Source: Patiriisocius sp047731265 (lineage in GTDB: Bacteria > Bacteroidota > Bacteroidia > Flavobacteriales > Flavobacteriaceae). Taken from it: a stretch of 64,000 nucleotides of DNA. How positions within the stretch are numbered: the first letter of the stretch is position 1; each line of letters begins with the position of its first letter. Made by a program: the position numbers and the translations under genes. The stretch is from positions 1,798,001 through 1,862,000 of the forward strand of contig NZ_CP159835.1 of assembly GCF_047731265.1 (NCBI RefSeq). The letters are read 5' to 3'. Of this stretch, positions 15,592 to 24,803 are shown piece by piece. A model generated the notes under the pieces. It did not search any database and was not told the DNA's origin. It saw only the letters and a program-made list of their open reading frames with translations.

Positions 15592-17181
15592 ATGAACACA
15601 ACATCCAATCACATACCTAAAAAGTATGCTTTAGAAAAACCAATTCACTCAAATCTATACCTGGTTGACGGTGTGCTTAAGGAATGGGCTGGTGATACCG
15701 CTGAGGTATATTCCAATATCTACTACGAAAACGGAGAACCTACCTTACTAGGCTCGGTTCCTGATATGGATTCAGGCATTGCTAATGAGGCAATTAAGTC
15801 TGCTGTGACTGCCTTTGATAGAGGAAAAGGGGTTTGGCCTACCATGAAAGTAAAAGACAGGATTGCTTGCATGAATACCTTCGTTGAAAAGATGAAACCC
15901 CACAGAGAAGAAGTCGTTAAATTGCTAATGTGGGAGATCGGAAAGAACAAACAAGATGCATACAAGGAATTTGATAGAACCATCGATTATATTCTAGATA
16001 CTATTGAGGCCTATAAAAAACTTGATAGAAAAAGCGCAAGATTTGAAAAGGAAAGTGGAATTTTTGCACATATTAGAAGAAGCCCACTTGGGGTAGTTCT
16101 TTGTCTAGGCCCCTACAATTATCCTTTGAATGAAACTTTTTGTCTCCTCATTCCTGCATTAATCATGGGCAATACCACAATTTTTAAGCCAGCTAAAATA
16201 GGAGTGTTGTTAATTACACCCTTATTAAAGGCATTTCAAGAAAGCTTTCCACCCGGAGTCGTAAATATAGTTTTTGGGCGGGGTCGTAAAATTGCCGCTC
16301 CCATCATGAAGACAGGGTCCATAGATGTTCTTGCGTTAATAGGGCATAGTACCTCTGCTGTAGCGTTGCAGGATGAACATCCATTTAAAAACCGGTTGCG
16401 ATTAATCTTAGGTCTTGAGGCAAAAAATCCAGCCATCATTCTTCCAGATGCAGATATTGATCTTGCCGTTCGCGAGTGTATTTCGGGATCTCTGTCATTT
16501 AACGGTCAGCGATGCACCGCGTTAAAAGTTCTTTTTGTACATAAGGATGTAGTGGATGAATTTAATAAGCGTTTCTCGGCTGCAGTAGATTCACTAAACT
16601 TCGGTTTACCTTGGGAAGACGAATCTTTTCTTACTCCACTGCCAGAAAAAAGTAAACCAGATTACATAGATAGTCTAATTAAAGATGCTACTTCTAAAGG
16701 CGCTAAAGTATTAAATACAAAAGGAGGAGAACTCACTCACAATTATTGCTATCCAGCTGTTTTATATCCGGTTACCAAGGACATGAAAGTGTTTCACGAA
16801 GAACAGTTTGGTCCTGTAGTACCTATCATTCCCTTCAGCAATATTGATGAACCACTCGACGCTATAGCCGACTCAGAATACGGGCAACAGGTTAGCATTT
16901 TTGGTAAAAACACAGCGCAATTGGGTCCACTTATTGATGTTCTTGCAAATCTTGTTTGTAGGATTAATATTAACAGTGCTTGCCAGCGAAGTCCGGATAT
17001 TTTCCCATTTACAGGCAGAAAGAACTCAGCAGTAGGTACGTTGAGTGTTTTTGATGCACTAAGAAGTTTTTCAATTCGCACATTTGTTGCTTCTAAAGAC
17101 AATGAATATAATAATGAAATACTTGAAAATCTAGTAGCATCCAAAGACTCGAACTTCATCACTACAGAGTACCTTTTGTGA
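15592..17181 (+). CDS. NADP-dependent glyceraldehyde-3-phosphate dehydrogenase-type ALDH
   Basis: 529 residues, ALDH superfamily, closest in motifs to non-phosphorylating GAPDH (GapN-like), which converts glyceraldehyde-3-phosphate to 3-phosphoglycerate with NADPH gain. Visible: GPYNYPLNETF (Rossmann entry), general base Glu276 in LGLEAKNPA, nucleophile Cys308 in FNGQRCTALK, EEQFGPVVPIIPF. The substrate is assigned from overall resemblance and could be another aldehyde. A promoter-like TACCTTTA lies about 25 bp upstream. It stands alone. Confidence 0.82.
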   Translation: MNTTSNHIPKKYALEKPIHSNLYLVDGVLKEWAGDTAEVYSNIYYENGEPTLLGSVPDMDSGIANEAIKSAVTAFDRGKGVWPTMKVKDRIACMNTFVEKMKPHREEVVKLLMWEIGKNKQDAYKEFDRTIDYILDTIEAYKKLDRKSARFEKESGIFAHIRRSPLGVVLCLGPYNYPLNETFCLLIPALIMGNTTIFKPAKIGVLLITPLLKAFQESFPPGVVNIVFGRGRKIAAPIMKTGSIDVLALIGHSTSAVALQDEHPFKNRLRLILGLEAKNPAIILPDADIDLAVRECISGSLSFNGQRCTALKVLFVHKDVVDEFNKRFSAAVDSLNFGLPWEDESFLTPLPEKSKPDYIDSLIKDATSKGAKVLNTKGGELTHNYCYPAVLYPVTKDMKVFHEEQFGPVVPIIPFSNIDEPLDAIADSEYGQQVSIFGKNTAQLGPLIDVLANLVCRININSACQRSPDIFPFTGRKNSAVGTLSVFDALRSFSIRTFVASKDNEYNNEILENLVASKDSNFITTEYLL

Positions 17182-17442
17182 AAAGGAGCAGAAGAAAATA
17201 GGTGCCTTTGTTCTATGAGAAAGAATACTTGATTGCCAAACAACGATTGGTACTTTTGATTTGAGTCCAAACCATTTAAATGGTAGTTATGTTGTTATGA
17301 GTATGTTTACAAGAACATTTACAATGTTTGATTGAATTCAAGAGGTCATCGAATAATAAGAGGTGCTTAGGACTATAGGAAGTCTATAATGTTTATATCT
17401 CTTCTTAGAAGAATAACATTTAGTGCCTAGAGCATAATTATG
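17182..17442. other. Gene-free stretch after the aldehyde dehydrogenase
   Basis: About 260 bp without a supported gene, leading to a terminator. Confidence 0.4.
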
Positions 17443-17472
17443 AAAAGCCTGTCCAATTGGACAGGCTTTTTT
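17443..17472. terminator. Bidirectional rho-independent terminator
   Basis: AAAAGCCTGTCC, loop AATT, GGACAGGCTTTT: perfect 12-bp stem with T tracts on both sides. It lies between the rightward ALDH gene and the leftward cyclase remnant. Confidence 0.85.
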
Positions 17473-17540
17473 ATTTGCATACAATTCATTCTATAAAATG
17501 AAACTAGGATACTCACGTTTCCACAAAGTGCATAGGTGGT

Positions 17541-17807
17541 TTACCCTTTCCTTATGCGCTTATTTCGCCCTTGTGAGGTAAAAGTATAATCTGTTTCCTC
17601 TTTAATCAATTCATAAGTAGATGCTGAAATATTCACCTCACCAGCCTCATTATTGTTTTCCATTTTGCTAGCCACATTTACGGTGTCTCCCCAGAGGTTA
17701 TACTGTAATTTCTGAGTCCCTAGGAGGCCCGCAACAAAAGGGTCCCTATGCACACGAATGCGTATTTTAGAATAAATATTTCTTCTGGTTTTGTAAGCGC
17801 CCCCCAT
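17541..17807 (-). pseudogene. Class III adenylate/guanylate cyclase catalytic-domain fragment
   Basis: 88 residues matching the second half of a class III cyclase domain: VAGLLGTQKLQYNLWGDTVN, then VASKMENNNEAGEVNIS. Intact domains (~180 residues) also carry the N-terminal metal-binding Asp residues, which are absent, as are any sensor or membrane domains. The upstream sequence does not restore them, so this is a broken remnant. The C-terminal residues after TFTSQGR also look decayed. Confidence 0.75.
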
Positions 17808-17928
17808 TTACCCAGCTTCCAAAAGTGATGACAGCCATTGTTTTGTGGGTGCTTCTTTAAAGGTAATATATCTACTTGGTTTAGGTAAAGCTACTGTTAT
17901 AGTGAGCTTTACCTATGAATGGTTGTTT

Positions 17929-20676
17929 TTATTTTAAAATAAAAGAACCTTTAATGATTCTATCAGAATTTTGAATTATCAGAATATATTTTCCAGTAGC
18001 ATAAGCACCAATTTCTATAGTTGATAGTTCTTGGTTTATTAATCCTTGGCTAACTTGACTTCCTCCCATGTTTATAATAGTATAGTTGTATTCACCAATC
18101 ATATTGCTTGGCATTTTGATGTTTAGGAAATTACTAGATGGATTTGGGTAAAGCTTTAGTTGGTTTTCACCATTTAGTTCTAATGCAGTACCTAAGATTT
18201 GTTCGCAATCTGGGTCCAGTGGAGTATAGGTCTCCCCAGATGCACTAGTGCGAAACGAGAAAAAACAGCCTAGTTCAAATTGTAAGGCCTTCATAAAGCC
18301 ATTGCTGAAATTGTTGACATGAAACATGTCTATAGCAATTACCCTACCTTCATAAAGCGATCGAATATTGCTGGCTTTGGTATGACCCAAAATCACAGAT
18401 TCAACTGAAAAACCATCTAATATGTTGTTAACTTGAGCCTGTGTTAATTCTTCCTCAACCATACCTCTGTACCAATAAATACCGTCACCACTAGTCACTT
18501 CTTCACAGTCACTATTAGGGCAGTCTATGCCATTCATTATCAATCTACCATAATCGTTTATTTCATTATATGTTAAGTTTAAGTTGGCCACCTCAGGAGT
18601 AATACCTCCATGTAAATAGGCATAGTCACCAACTCTTTCTATAATGTTCTTTGATCGCAACCATCTCCCTAATTCAGAGTCAGTATCATAAAGCTCTGAC
18701 ATTCTTTTTCCCATTAAGTGCGCATCGTTGAAATATTTTGTTTCTACGTATCTCCAGTCATCAGTCATATTAAATATTTCGTGATTTCCTATTATTAAAT
18801 GTATTTTCCCTCCCGCTAATTCAGCTTCACTTTCAAGTTTGTATAACAGCCACATAGATTCTTGGATATGGAAACCTCTGTCAAATAAATCGCCACTAAT
18901 CATTAAATGACCATCACCATAGGTCCAGTTAAAAGCTTCATCCATAATGCCTTCTCCTCTCAATACCTGAGTAAGTCCTTCAATGTGACCATCAAAATCT
19001 GAAATAGCCAAAAACTTAGAAGGTGTCTCTGTATCTACAGAAGGTTCTATTGTGATTTCAGGCTTTAACGAAAAAGTAAAACTTGTTCCCATATGTGGAA
19101 GGTCGCAGGTTAACTCTAAACCGTCTGCAGATGCATAGGTATTACTTACTAGCCCTGCGGGTGTAATTTCTTGTACAATAATTTCACCCCCATCATAAAA
19201 TACATAAGGGCCATCTTTATCGTAGGTATATGTGGGTGTTATAAAACTGTCAAACGAAAAATCTTCATTTCCAGCGCTTCTGTTTCTTACGGTAACTGCA
19301 ATGGTGTTTTCTCCAGTTACAAAAAAGCTAGCAGCTACTTTATAAGTGAAAAAATCGTTTTCAATGGTTGTATTCATACTTTGTCTCGCTGCCGTATTAT
19401 GCGTTATCGCTCCTAAGGGAATTAATTCAGACCTTAGTACTTCAACCCCATTGATAAAAACTATAGCACCTTCATCGTGTACCATGTGAATAAAAACTTC
19501 GTCTAGTGTTGTTGCATCTGCTACCGTTACTTTTTTTCTGAAATAGTAACTAACCAGACCCTCGTTAAGTGTTGTGGCTTCATCTCCATCACCAAAACCA
19601 AACTGTCCCGTGCCAATTGCCCAATTAGTATCATTATAAGCTACGGTGTTCCATGCTGCTCCAGGATCTGCCGGATCATCACGGTAACGCCAAGCACTTT
19701 CTTGATTAAAGAAAAGCGGTTCCACTTCATTTATTACTGAAATTTGTTTTGTGACTACATTATTTACAAGGTTTTCATCATTGTTGATGTTTACTTCTAC
19801 ACTTAAATCGTAGGTGCCTAATATGCTAAGATCTGCAGTTTGTGCAAACGTGAATGTGGTGCTTTCGCCAACAGATAGAGGGACTGTTCCTGGTTCAGTT
19901 GCAATTAAAGTACCATCGATAGTATATGAAAGTGTGTAGTTTGTAGCGGCTACATTTCCAAAGCTTGTAACTTCGGCTTGCACATTAGCTGCTGCATTTA
20001 CATAGGTTGTATTGGTAGGTAAATTGATTGCAGTTAGCTCTAGGTCTGCATTAGAATTAGAGGTGTATTCAATAGTTAATTTAGGTGCTATTAACGCGCC
20101 TCCATCAAACGATTCCGCTTTTCTGCGGTCATCTGCATTACCTGTTCCTGTCATTACAAAGGTAATTGGGTTTCCGCTGAGCCATCCGTTTGAGGTAATC
20201 ACTTCATTGATTATTGAAGATAGGTCTGGAGTTCTTTGTGCTGCTCCATCTGCGTCATCTATCCAAGAAGGTATGTTATCCCAGGCAACACTTGCTGTTG
20301 TAGTTGTTCTATTTGATATGTTATTGGTAGCGTCCACAAACGAAGGAGAATTAGCAATGTCTTCTCCTTTAATAGTGATGGTCAATACTCCGTCATTGTC
20401 TCCATCTGCCGTGAATTGTATAAAAGCGTTTGTAATGGTGGCATTTACTGGGATAGCAATGTCTTGAAATCTTAGACCTATTGTTTGCATGCCTTGATCG
20501 TTAAAAGAATCGTACATCATTTCAAGATCTGAACTGTCAGTAAGTACATCAGATCCATCAAATTTTTCTTCTGCATCATCAGATGATGATAGGATTTGTC
20601 GCTCAAATGTTTGTGATGAAACGTGAAGTCCACACATTAACAAAAAGACTAAGAAAGAGTAGGTTATTTTTTTCAT
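17929..20676 (-). CDS. Secreted metallophosphoesterase with T9SS sorting domain
   Basis: 915 residues. A signal peptide (1-22) is followed by a DNRLRE-like beta domain (about 25-205), a CARDB-like beta sandwich (about 210-325), a jelly-roll-like region (about 335-480), then a calcineurin-type metallophosphoesterase (about 555-800): SDFDGH (Asp560, Asp562, His564), GDLFDRG, GNHE, LHGG, LGHTKA. The last ~75 residues (LYPNPSSNFLNI to GSFILK) are a type A T9SS C-terminal domain, so it is exported across the outer membrane by the Gld/Spr machinery whose core is encoded at 45.7-50.4 kb. Its substrate is unknown; phosphate scavenging is plausible. Confidence 0.85.
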   Translation of the reverse strand: MKKITYSFLVFLLMCGLHVSSQTFERQILSSSDDAEEKFDGSDVLTDSSDLEMMYDSFNDQGMQTIGLRFQDIAIPVNATITNAFIQFTADGDNDGVLTITIKGEDIANSPSFVDATNNISNRTTTTASVAWDNIPSWIDDADGAAQRTPDLSSIINEVITSNGWLSGNPITFVMTGTGNADDRRKAESFDGGALIAPKLTIEYTSNSNADLELTAINLPTNTTYVNAAANVQAEVTSFGNVAATNYTLSYTIDGTLIATEPGTVPLSVGESTTFTFAQTADLSILGTYDLSVEVNINNDENLVNNVVTKQISVINEVEPLFFNQESAWRYRDDPADPGAAWNTVAYNDTNWAIGTGQFGFGDGDEATTLNEGLVSYYFRKKVTVADATTLDEVFIHMVHDEGAIVFINGVEVLRSELIPLGAITHNTAARQSMNTTIENDFFTYKVAASFFVTGENTIAVTVRNRSAGNEDFSFDSFITPTYTYDKDGPYVFYDGGEIIVQEITPAGLVSNTYASADGLELTCDLPHMGTSFTFSLKPEITIEPSVDTETPSKFLAISDFDGHIEGLTQVLRGEGIMDEAFNWTYGDGHLMISGDLFDRGFHIQESMWLLYKLESEAELAGGKIHLIIGNHEIFNMTDDWRYVETKYFNDAHLMGKRMSELYDTDSELGRWLRSKNIIERVGDYAYLHGGITPEVANLNLTYNEINDYGRLIMNGIDCPNSDCEEVTSGDGIYWYRGMVEEELTQAQVNNILDGFSVESVILGHTKASNIRSLYEGRVIAIDMFHVNNFSNGFMKALQFELGCFFSFRTSASGETYTPLDPDCEQILGTALELNGENQLKLYPNPSSNFLNIKMPSNMIGEYNYTIINMGGSQVSQGLINQELSTIEIGAYATGKYILIIQNSDRIIKGSFILK

Positions 20677-20885
20677 GAGATTTTTTTAAAGTTGTATATC
20701 AATTTTTTATACAAAGGAAGGTTTTATCAAGCGTGCACTCATTATCTAAATGTTAAATAATTGTATAGGTTTGGGCACTTTAGTTCTTGAAGGAATATTT
20801 ACGCTGAGAATATTGCTACCGCAATTGGGATTCTTAGGTAAATGCCATAACAGGCGTTTAAAGGGTTTTAAGTATTTAAAATAAA

Positions 20886-20916
20886 AAAGGCTGCTATTCT
20901 AATGAACGCAGCCTTT
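20886..20916 (-). terminator. Terminator downstream of the SPFH gene
   Basis: Minus strand: AAAGGCTGC, 13-nt loop, GCAGCCTTT followed by TTTTAT. It ends the SPFH transcript, whose stop is 23 bp upstream. Confidence 0.75.
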
Positions 20917-20938
20917 ATCCAAAAAACTTAAATAATGT

Positions 20939-21709
20939 TTAATTTTCTCCGCCAATCAAATAAGGCGTTTTGCCATCGGTAATAATTACTTTACTGTTTG
21001 GAGACTTAGATAATTCTATAAAGGCTTCAATACTTTTAAGTTTTATGATGTCAGGAGTTAATCCTTCAGAAAGTATTTTTTGAGCATCTCGCGTGCCTTC
21101 TGCGTCTATAATTTTACGTTCTGCTTCTAGGCGTTCTTCTTGTAACGTAAACTCCATACGCATGGCATCTTGTTCAGCTTGTAGTTTTTGTTCTATAGAT
21201 CTGGATAATCCAAGTGGCAATTGTATGCTTTTCATTAAGACAGCCTCTATAATTATGCCTTGTGGGGCAAGAGTTAGAGCTATTTTTTTCTGTATGGCTT
21301 TCTCAATATCTGCCCGTTTTCCAGAATGCATGTCTTTTGCGAAAAATTCTGAGCAGACATCAGATGCTGCAGAACGGAATACACTTTTTATAATGTCCCT
21401 ATAGTTTGGGCCAATATTTTCTAAAATAGTGGGTAGTTTACTAGTTTCAAGACGAAACAAGATAGAAATTTCTGAATCAACACTTAGGCCTTCCTTACTA
21501 GGCAAAACCAATGATAACAGTAAATTGTTAGTTTGGATAGACTCTTTAAGCACACGGGTAGTAAAGGGGTTATAAAATACCGTCCCTTGCGTGGTCACTT
21601 CTGTATCTAATTTTCCTAATTTTTGTCTGATGCCTGCTTCTCCAGGTCTTACTACTGCGCAGCTTGTTGTTAACAATAACAATGCTGACAAATAAACTAA
21701 ATTTTTCAT
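20939..21709 (-). CDS. Prohibitin-family (SPFH) lipoprotein
   Basis: 256 residues. A lipoprotein signal peptide ends at Cys17 (TTSC), followed by an SPFH/Band 7 domain (about 20-190) and a helical tail typical of prohibitins (EQDAMRMEFTLQEERLEAER). SPFH proteins assemble into membrane-associated rings that shield proteases or organise membranes. A lipid anchor instead of a transmembrane helix is common in Bacteroidota members. Monocistronic with its own terminator. Confidence 0.85.
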   Translation of the reverse strand: MKNLVYLSALLLLTTSCAVVRPGEAGIRQKLGKLDTEVTTQGTVFYNPFTTRVLKESIQTNNLLLSLVLPSKEGLSVDSEISILFRLETSKLPTILENIGPNYRDIIKSVFRSAASDVCSEFFAKDMHSGKRADIEKAIQKKIALTLAPQGIIIEAVLMKSIQLPLGLSRSIEQKLQAEQDAMRMEFTLQEERLEAERKIIDAEGTRDAQKILSEGLTPDIIKLKSIEAFIELSKSPNSKVIITDGKTPYLIGGEN

Positions 21710-22240
21710 AGCCTTTTTTTTTAAATTAAAGATACTTAATATCGGTAAAATATTTGCATAAGTAATTATTATAAAGACTATAAGAGCACCTAATACAGTA
21801 GATTAAGTTGTTGAAAAACAACAAGTTAAATATCAATCGGTTTTTACCTGTTTAGAAAAGTTTAACAGCCTTTTTAAAATTAGGAACGCTGCTGTTTTGA
21901 TAGTCCTCACACTAATCCAATAACAAGGTGTCATTGGGTGTAAATAGTGGCTATTATCAAAAACCAGTTTTTACTATAAATAAAAAAAGACCAATCATAA
22001 GACTGGCCTTGAACAGAAAATTTAGTAAACCATAACGTTTAATCCACTTTCAAAAAGTTTCTCTGAGATTTTTTAGAGCTCTAAGAGTTAAATTTATTTG
22101 TAATTTTTTTACTATCAGAGGTTAAAATTAATCAATGACTTTCAACTTTATTCAACTTATATAATCTGTGCTTTGTAGAAGAATACTCAAACCTCTGACG
22201 GAGAATATAATTATAAAAACGATTGCTGTCTTCATCATAG
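21710..22240. other. Gene-free stretch, 530 bp
   Basis: No convincing coding frame on either strand. A short hairpin (GACCAATCATAAGACTGGCC, near 21990-22010) may be a weak terminator. Otherwise A/T-rich with nothing recognised. Confidence 0.35.
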
Positions 22241-22537
22241 TTAAAATATAACGCTATTATTAATACAAGACTTTGATAGTTCTTGAATCTTGGCTTTTTT
22301 AGTGTTTATAAAGCTAGATGTCCAGTTGGTCATAATATATTTTTCACATTTATTCTCACTGCAAGAAACCTTATGTGTTTGGCTTTCTCTTGGGCATTGT
22401 TTTGTCAACCATTTTTTGCAACTTCCGCACTCGTTTTGGATAATATTAATCGTTTCTTTTAATTCTCCTATTTCAAATAATCTATACTTTTCTTCTGAAG
22501 CTTCGTATACGATATCAAAATAATTAATGACTTCCAT
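22241..22537 (-). CDS. Small cysteine-rich hypothetical protein
   Basis: 98 residues, soluble, with a Cys cluster in the middle (CGSCKKWLTKQC, then CSENKCEKY) that could bind zinc or form disulfides. The family is not recognised. The minus strand is chosen over an overlapping plus-strand frame because its Cys spacing and composition look protein-like. It is isolated, between two gene-free stretches. Confidence 0.5.
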   Translation of the reverse strand: MEVINYFDIVYEASEEKYRLFEIGELKETINIIQNECGSCKKWLTKQCPRESQTHKVSCSENKCEKYIMTNWTSSFINTKKAKIQELSKSCINNSVIF

Positions 22538-23258
22538 AGTTTTCGCTTTTTAAAACGCCTAGAATAAATGGGCAGGCTGTTAGGTTATTAATTACCTTGT
22601 ATTCCAATAATTGGTTTAGCTTTTTCACTACTGTGTTTGAGGTCTTACTTTCATACCATTGGCTTATTTTTTCTTTTCAATACAATGCTTATTTCTCGTT
22701 GTGTGTAAAACTAACTTATGTTCCTTTTATAAAAAGAAACTCTTCCGCAATCAATACATTCGCCTATCAAGTCACACCCTTATTTTATATAAATTTCGGC
22801 TTTGTTTTTTAATTTAATTTTTTTTAAATCTCCAACCATATGACATTTTCTAATCGATATTCGTCTTGCTTCTTTAAAGAGTCTTCTACTATTTTTACTT
22901 GTTCATTAATTACTTAAACCTCCAGACTACCAATAACACCTCATAAAATCCATTACTATTAAGTACTTCTATGGTGGTTTATTCGGGTTTTTATTATTGA
23001 GTTTTAATGGTTAATTCTGTTCTTTTCTGTAGAACACGTTCTTGTGTTTTTCCTAAGACGCTATCACGAATTCAATCATTTAAAATACAAAGGTAGAATG
23101 GATGCCTTGGTTTAAAAACAACTATCTAATCCAGTTTGTATGCTATTTTATCATATTTTAGGAGTTAAATGCTATAACAGGGTAAAATAAACTATAAAAT
23201 AGATAATATTGCATAGTATATGTGTTTTTAATATTGTAATTTTACTAAAAAAGTTGTT
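22538..23258. other. Gene-free stretch upstream of the AraC gene, 720 bp
   Basis: No intact gene. The minus strand holds short protein-like fragments (for example KKQDEYRLENVIW near 22840-22880 and GECIDCGRVSFYK near 22720-22770) in different frames, suggesting a decayed gene perhaps related to the Cys-rich neighbour. The last 100 bp contain the AraC leader. Confidence 0.3.
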
Positions 23259-24131
23259 ATGAAAAAACAACCGTTATTAGAAAAAATTAGTCCAGATTTT
23301 GGAAGTTCTTTTTTTGTGAAGCAACATACCGAAAGCAAAAAAGTTGGTGTTGCTAGTTGGCATTTTCATCCAGAGATTGAGCTAGTATATGTTAATAAGG
23401 GGCGGGGGAAAAGGCACATAGGCAATCACTTGTCTTATTTTAATAATAGTCAACTAATCCTTATTGGGTCAAACCTACCTCATAGCGGTTTCACAGATCG
23501 TTTTACTTCTGAGGGAAGAGAAACTATAGTACAATTTAGATCAGATTTTTTGGGAAACGCACATCTCGAAATGCCTGAAATGAATGCGATCGCTGCGATG
23601 CTTATTCAAGCTAAAAAGGGAGTCTTGTTTGGAATGGAAATAAAGGAAAAGATTGGTTCTAAAATAGAAGACCTCGTTAATTTGGAAGGTTTTATGCGTA
23701 TGATTTTATTTTTAGAAATTTTGAATGATTTAGCATCTACAACCGACTATACATTATTGAATGTTGATGGTTTCGCTTTCGAAATTACCTATAAAGATAG
23801 TTTGAAGATTGATGTCATTTATAAATACATAAATAACAATTTTCAAAAATCTATTAGTCTTGAAGAAATAGCTTCTGAGTCTAGTATGACCGTTACGTCA
23901 TTTTGCCGTTATTTTAAAAAAGCAACTGGTAAGACATTTGTTCAAGTTGTTAATGAATATCGCATAGCGCATGCAACCAAGATTTTAACCGAAAGTCAAA
24001 TGAACATTGCTGATATTTGTTTTGCTTCTGGGTTTAATAATTTTTCCCATTTCAACAAACAGTTTAAATCGATTACAGGTAAAACTGCCTTAAATTATCG
24101 AAAGGAGATCAAGCTTATGTTGGACTCTTAA
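23259..24131 (+). CDS. AraC-family transcriptional regulator
   Basis: 290 residues. The N-terminal cupin-like sensor domain (about 20-160) starts with HFHPEIELVYVNKGRGKRHIG. The C-terminal AraC double helix-turn-helix (about 190-287) has ISLEEIASESSMTVTSFCRY and IADICFASGFNNFSHFNKQF. Relatives regulate carbohydrate or stress genes. The effector is unknown. It is convergent with the GLPGLI/barrel/SOUL operon and need not control it. Confidence 0.88.
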   Translation: MKKQPLLEKISPDFGSSFFVKQHTESKKVGVASWHFHPEIELVYVNKGRGKRHIGNHLSYFNNSQLILIGSNLPHSGFTDRFTSEGRETIVQFRSDFLGNAHLEMPEMNAIAAMLIQAKKGVLFGMEIKEKIGSKIEDLVNLEGFMRMILFLEILNDLASTTDYTLLNVDGFAFEITYKDSLKIDVIYKYINNNFQKSISLEEIASESSMTVTSFCRYFKKATGKTFVQVVNEYRIAHATKILTESQMNIADICFASGFNNFSHFNKQFKSITGKTALNYRKEIKLMLDS

Positions 24132-24202
24132 TCAAGTTTAGGGGCAAAGAAACAGAGGGTGAATCTCTTCGAGAATTAGGAGATGATTTTTATGTGGAAA
24201 TC

Positions 24203-24790
24203 TTACTTTACCAATTCCACAGCTACTTCATTTCTTCTAAAAAAGAAATCATAGGGCGGGTTATAACCAAACAAGTAGAACTTGTCGCTAAAGGGAATTT
24301 CTTTTTCTTTTAACGTTTTGATTAATTGTTGCTTGTTGTCTTCGATTTTTCGGTCGTTCGCCCATCCGCCAAAAGAGCGTATTGCCATCGTTTTTGATGG
24401 CTCTTCTATAAAGGTAATATCTGATTGAATAGGGACAGGAAGCTCGTCTTTTTTAAGAGTTTTAGGAACCATAAATTGCATAGAAGAGTCATCTCCTAAT
24501 TTCATCGATACCGGAGAAGTCATCGCAATTTTCTCATTACTTTCATTTGCTCCAAAAATATAAGCTCCCAATTTTGAAAAACCGCCGCTTGAAGCTTCCT
24601 TATAAGATCTATCAACAATAGGAACAGAGGTAAATAAACGAGCCTCATAATTTCTAATTTCAATATCTCCAACAGTCTCTATCAATGCATATGGATACAT
24701 TTCTATGCTAGTGCTGCTTCTATGAATAAAAAATTGAGCGATCACAAAAATTAAAAATAGAGATATAACAACGATAAGTACTGTCTTCAT
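24203..24790 (-). CDS. SOUL family heme-binding protein
   Basis: 195 residues. One N-terminal membrane helix (about 3-23) and a SOUL domain (IEIRNYEARLFTSV, KIAMTSPVSMKL, MQFMVPK, WANDRKIEDNKQQL, FYLFGYNPPYDFFF). SOUL proteins bind heme or related tetrapyrroles. It is the third gene of a leftward operon after the barrel receptor gene (13 bp gap), so heme or tetrapyrrole handling at the envelope is a reasonable inference. Confidence 0.85.
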   Translation of the reverse strand: MKTVLIVVISLFLIFVIAQFFIHRSSTSIEMYPYALIETVGDIEIRNYEARLFTSVPIVDRSYKEASSGGFSKLGAYIFGANESNEKIAMTSPVSMKLGDDSSMQFMVPKTLKKDELPVPIQSDITFIEEPSKTMAIRSFGGWANDRKIEDNKQQLIKTLKEKEIPFSDKFYLFGYNPPYDFFFRRNEVAVELVK

Positions 24791-24803
24791 TTTTCCAAAT
24801 GTA

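Noticed and set aside
22290..22812. Plus-strand frames opposite and beside the Cys-rich protein
   Set aside because: Unusually rich in Phe/Leu/Ser, mirror images of the minus-strand sequence, no start signals.
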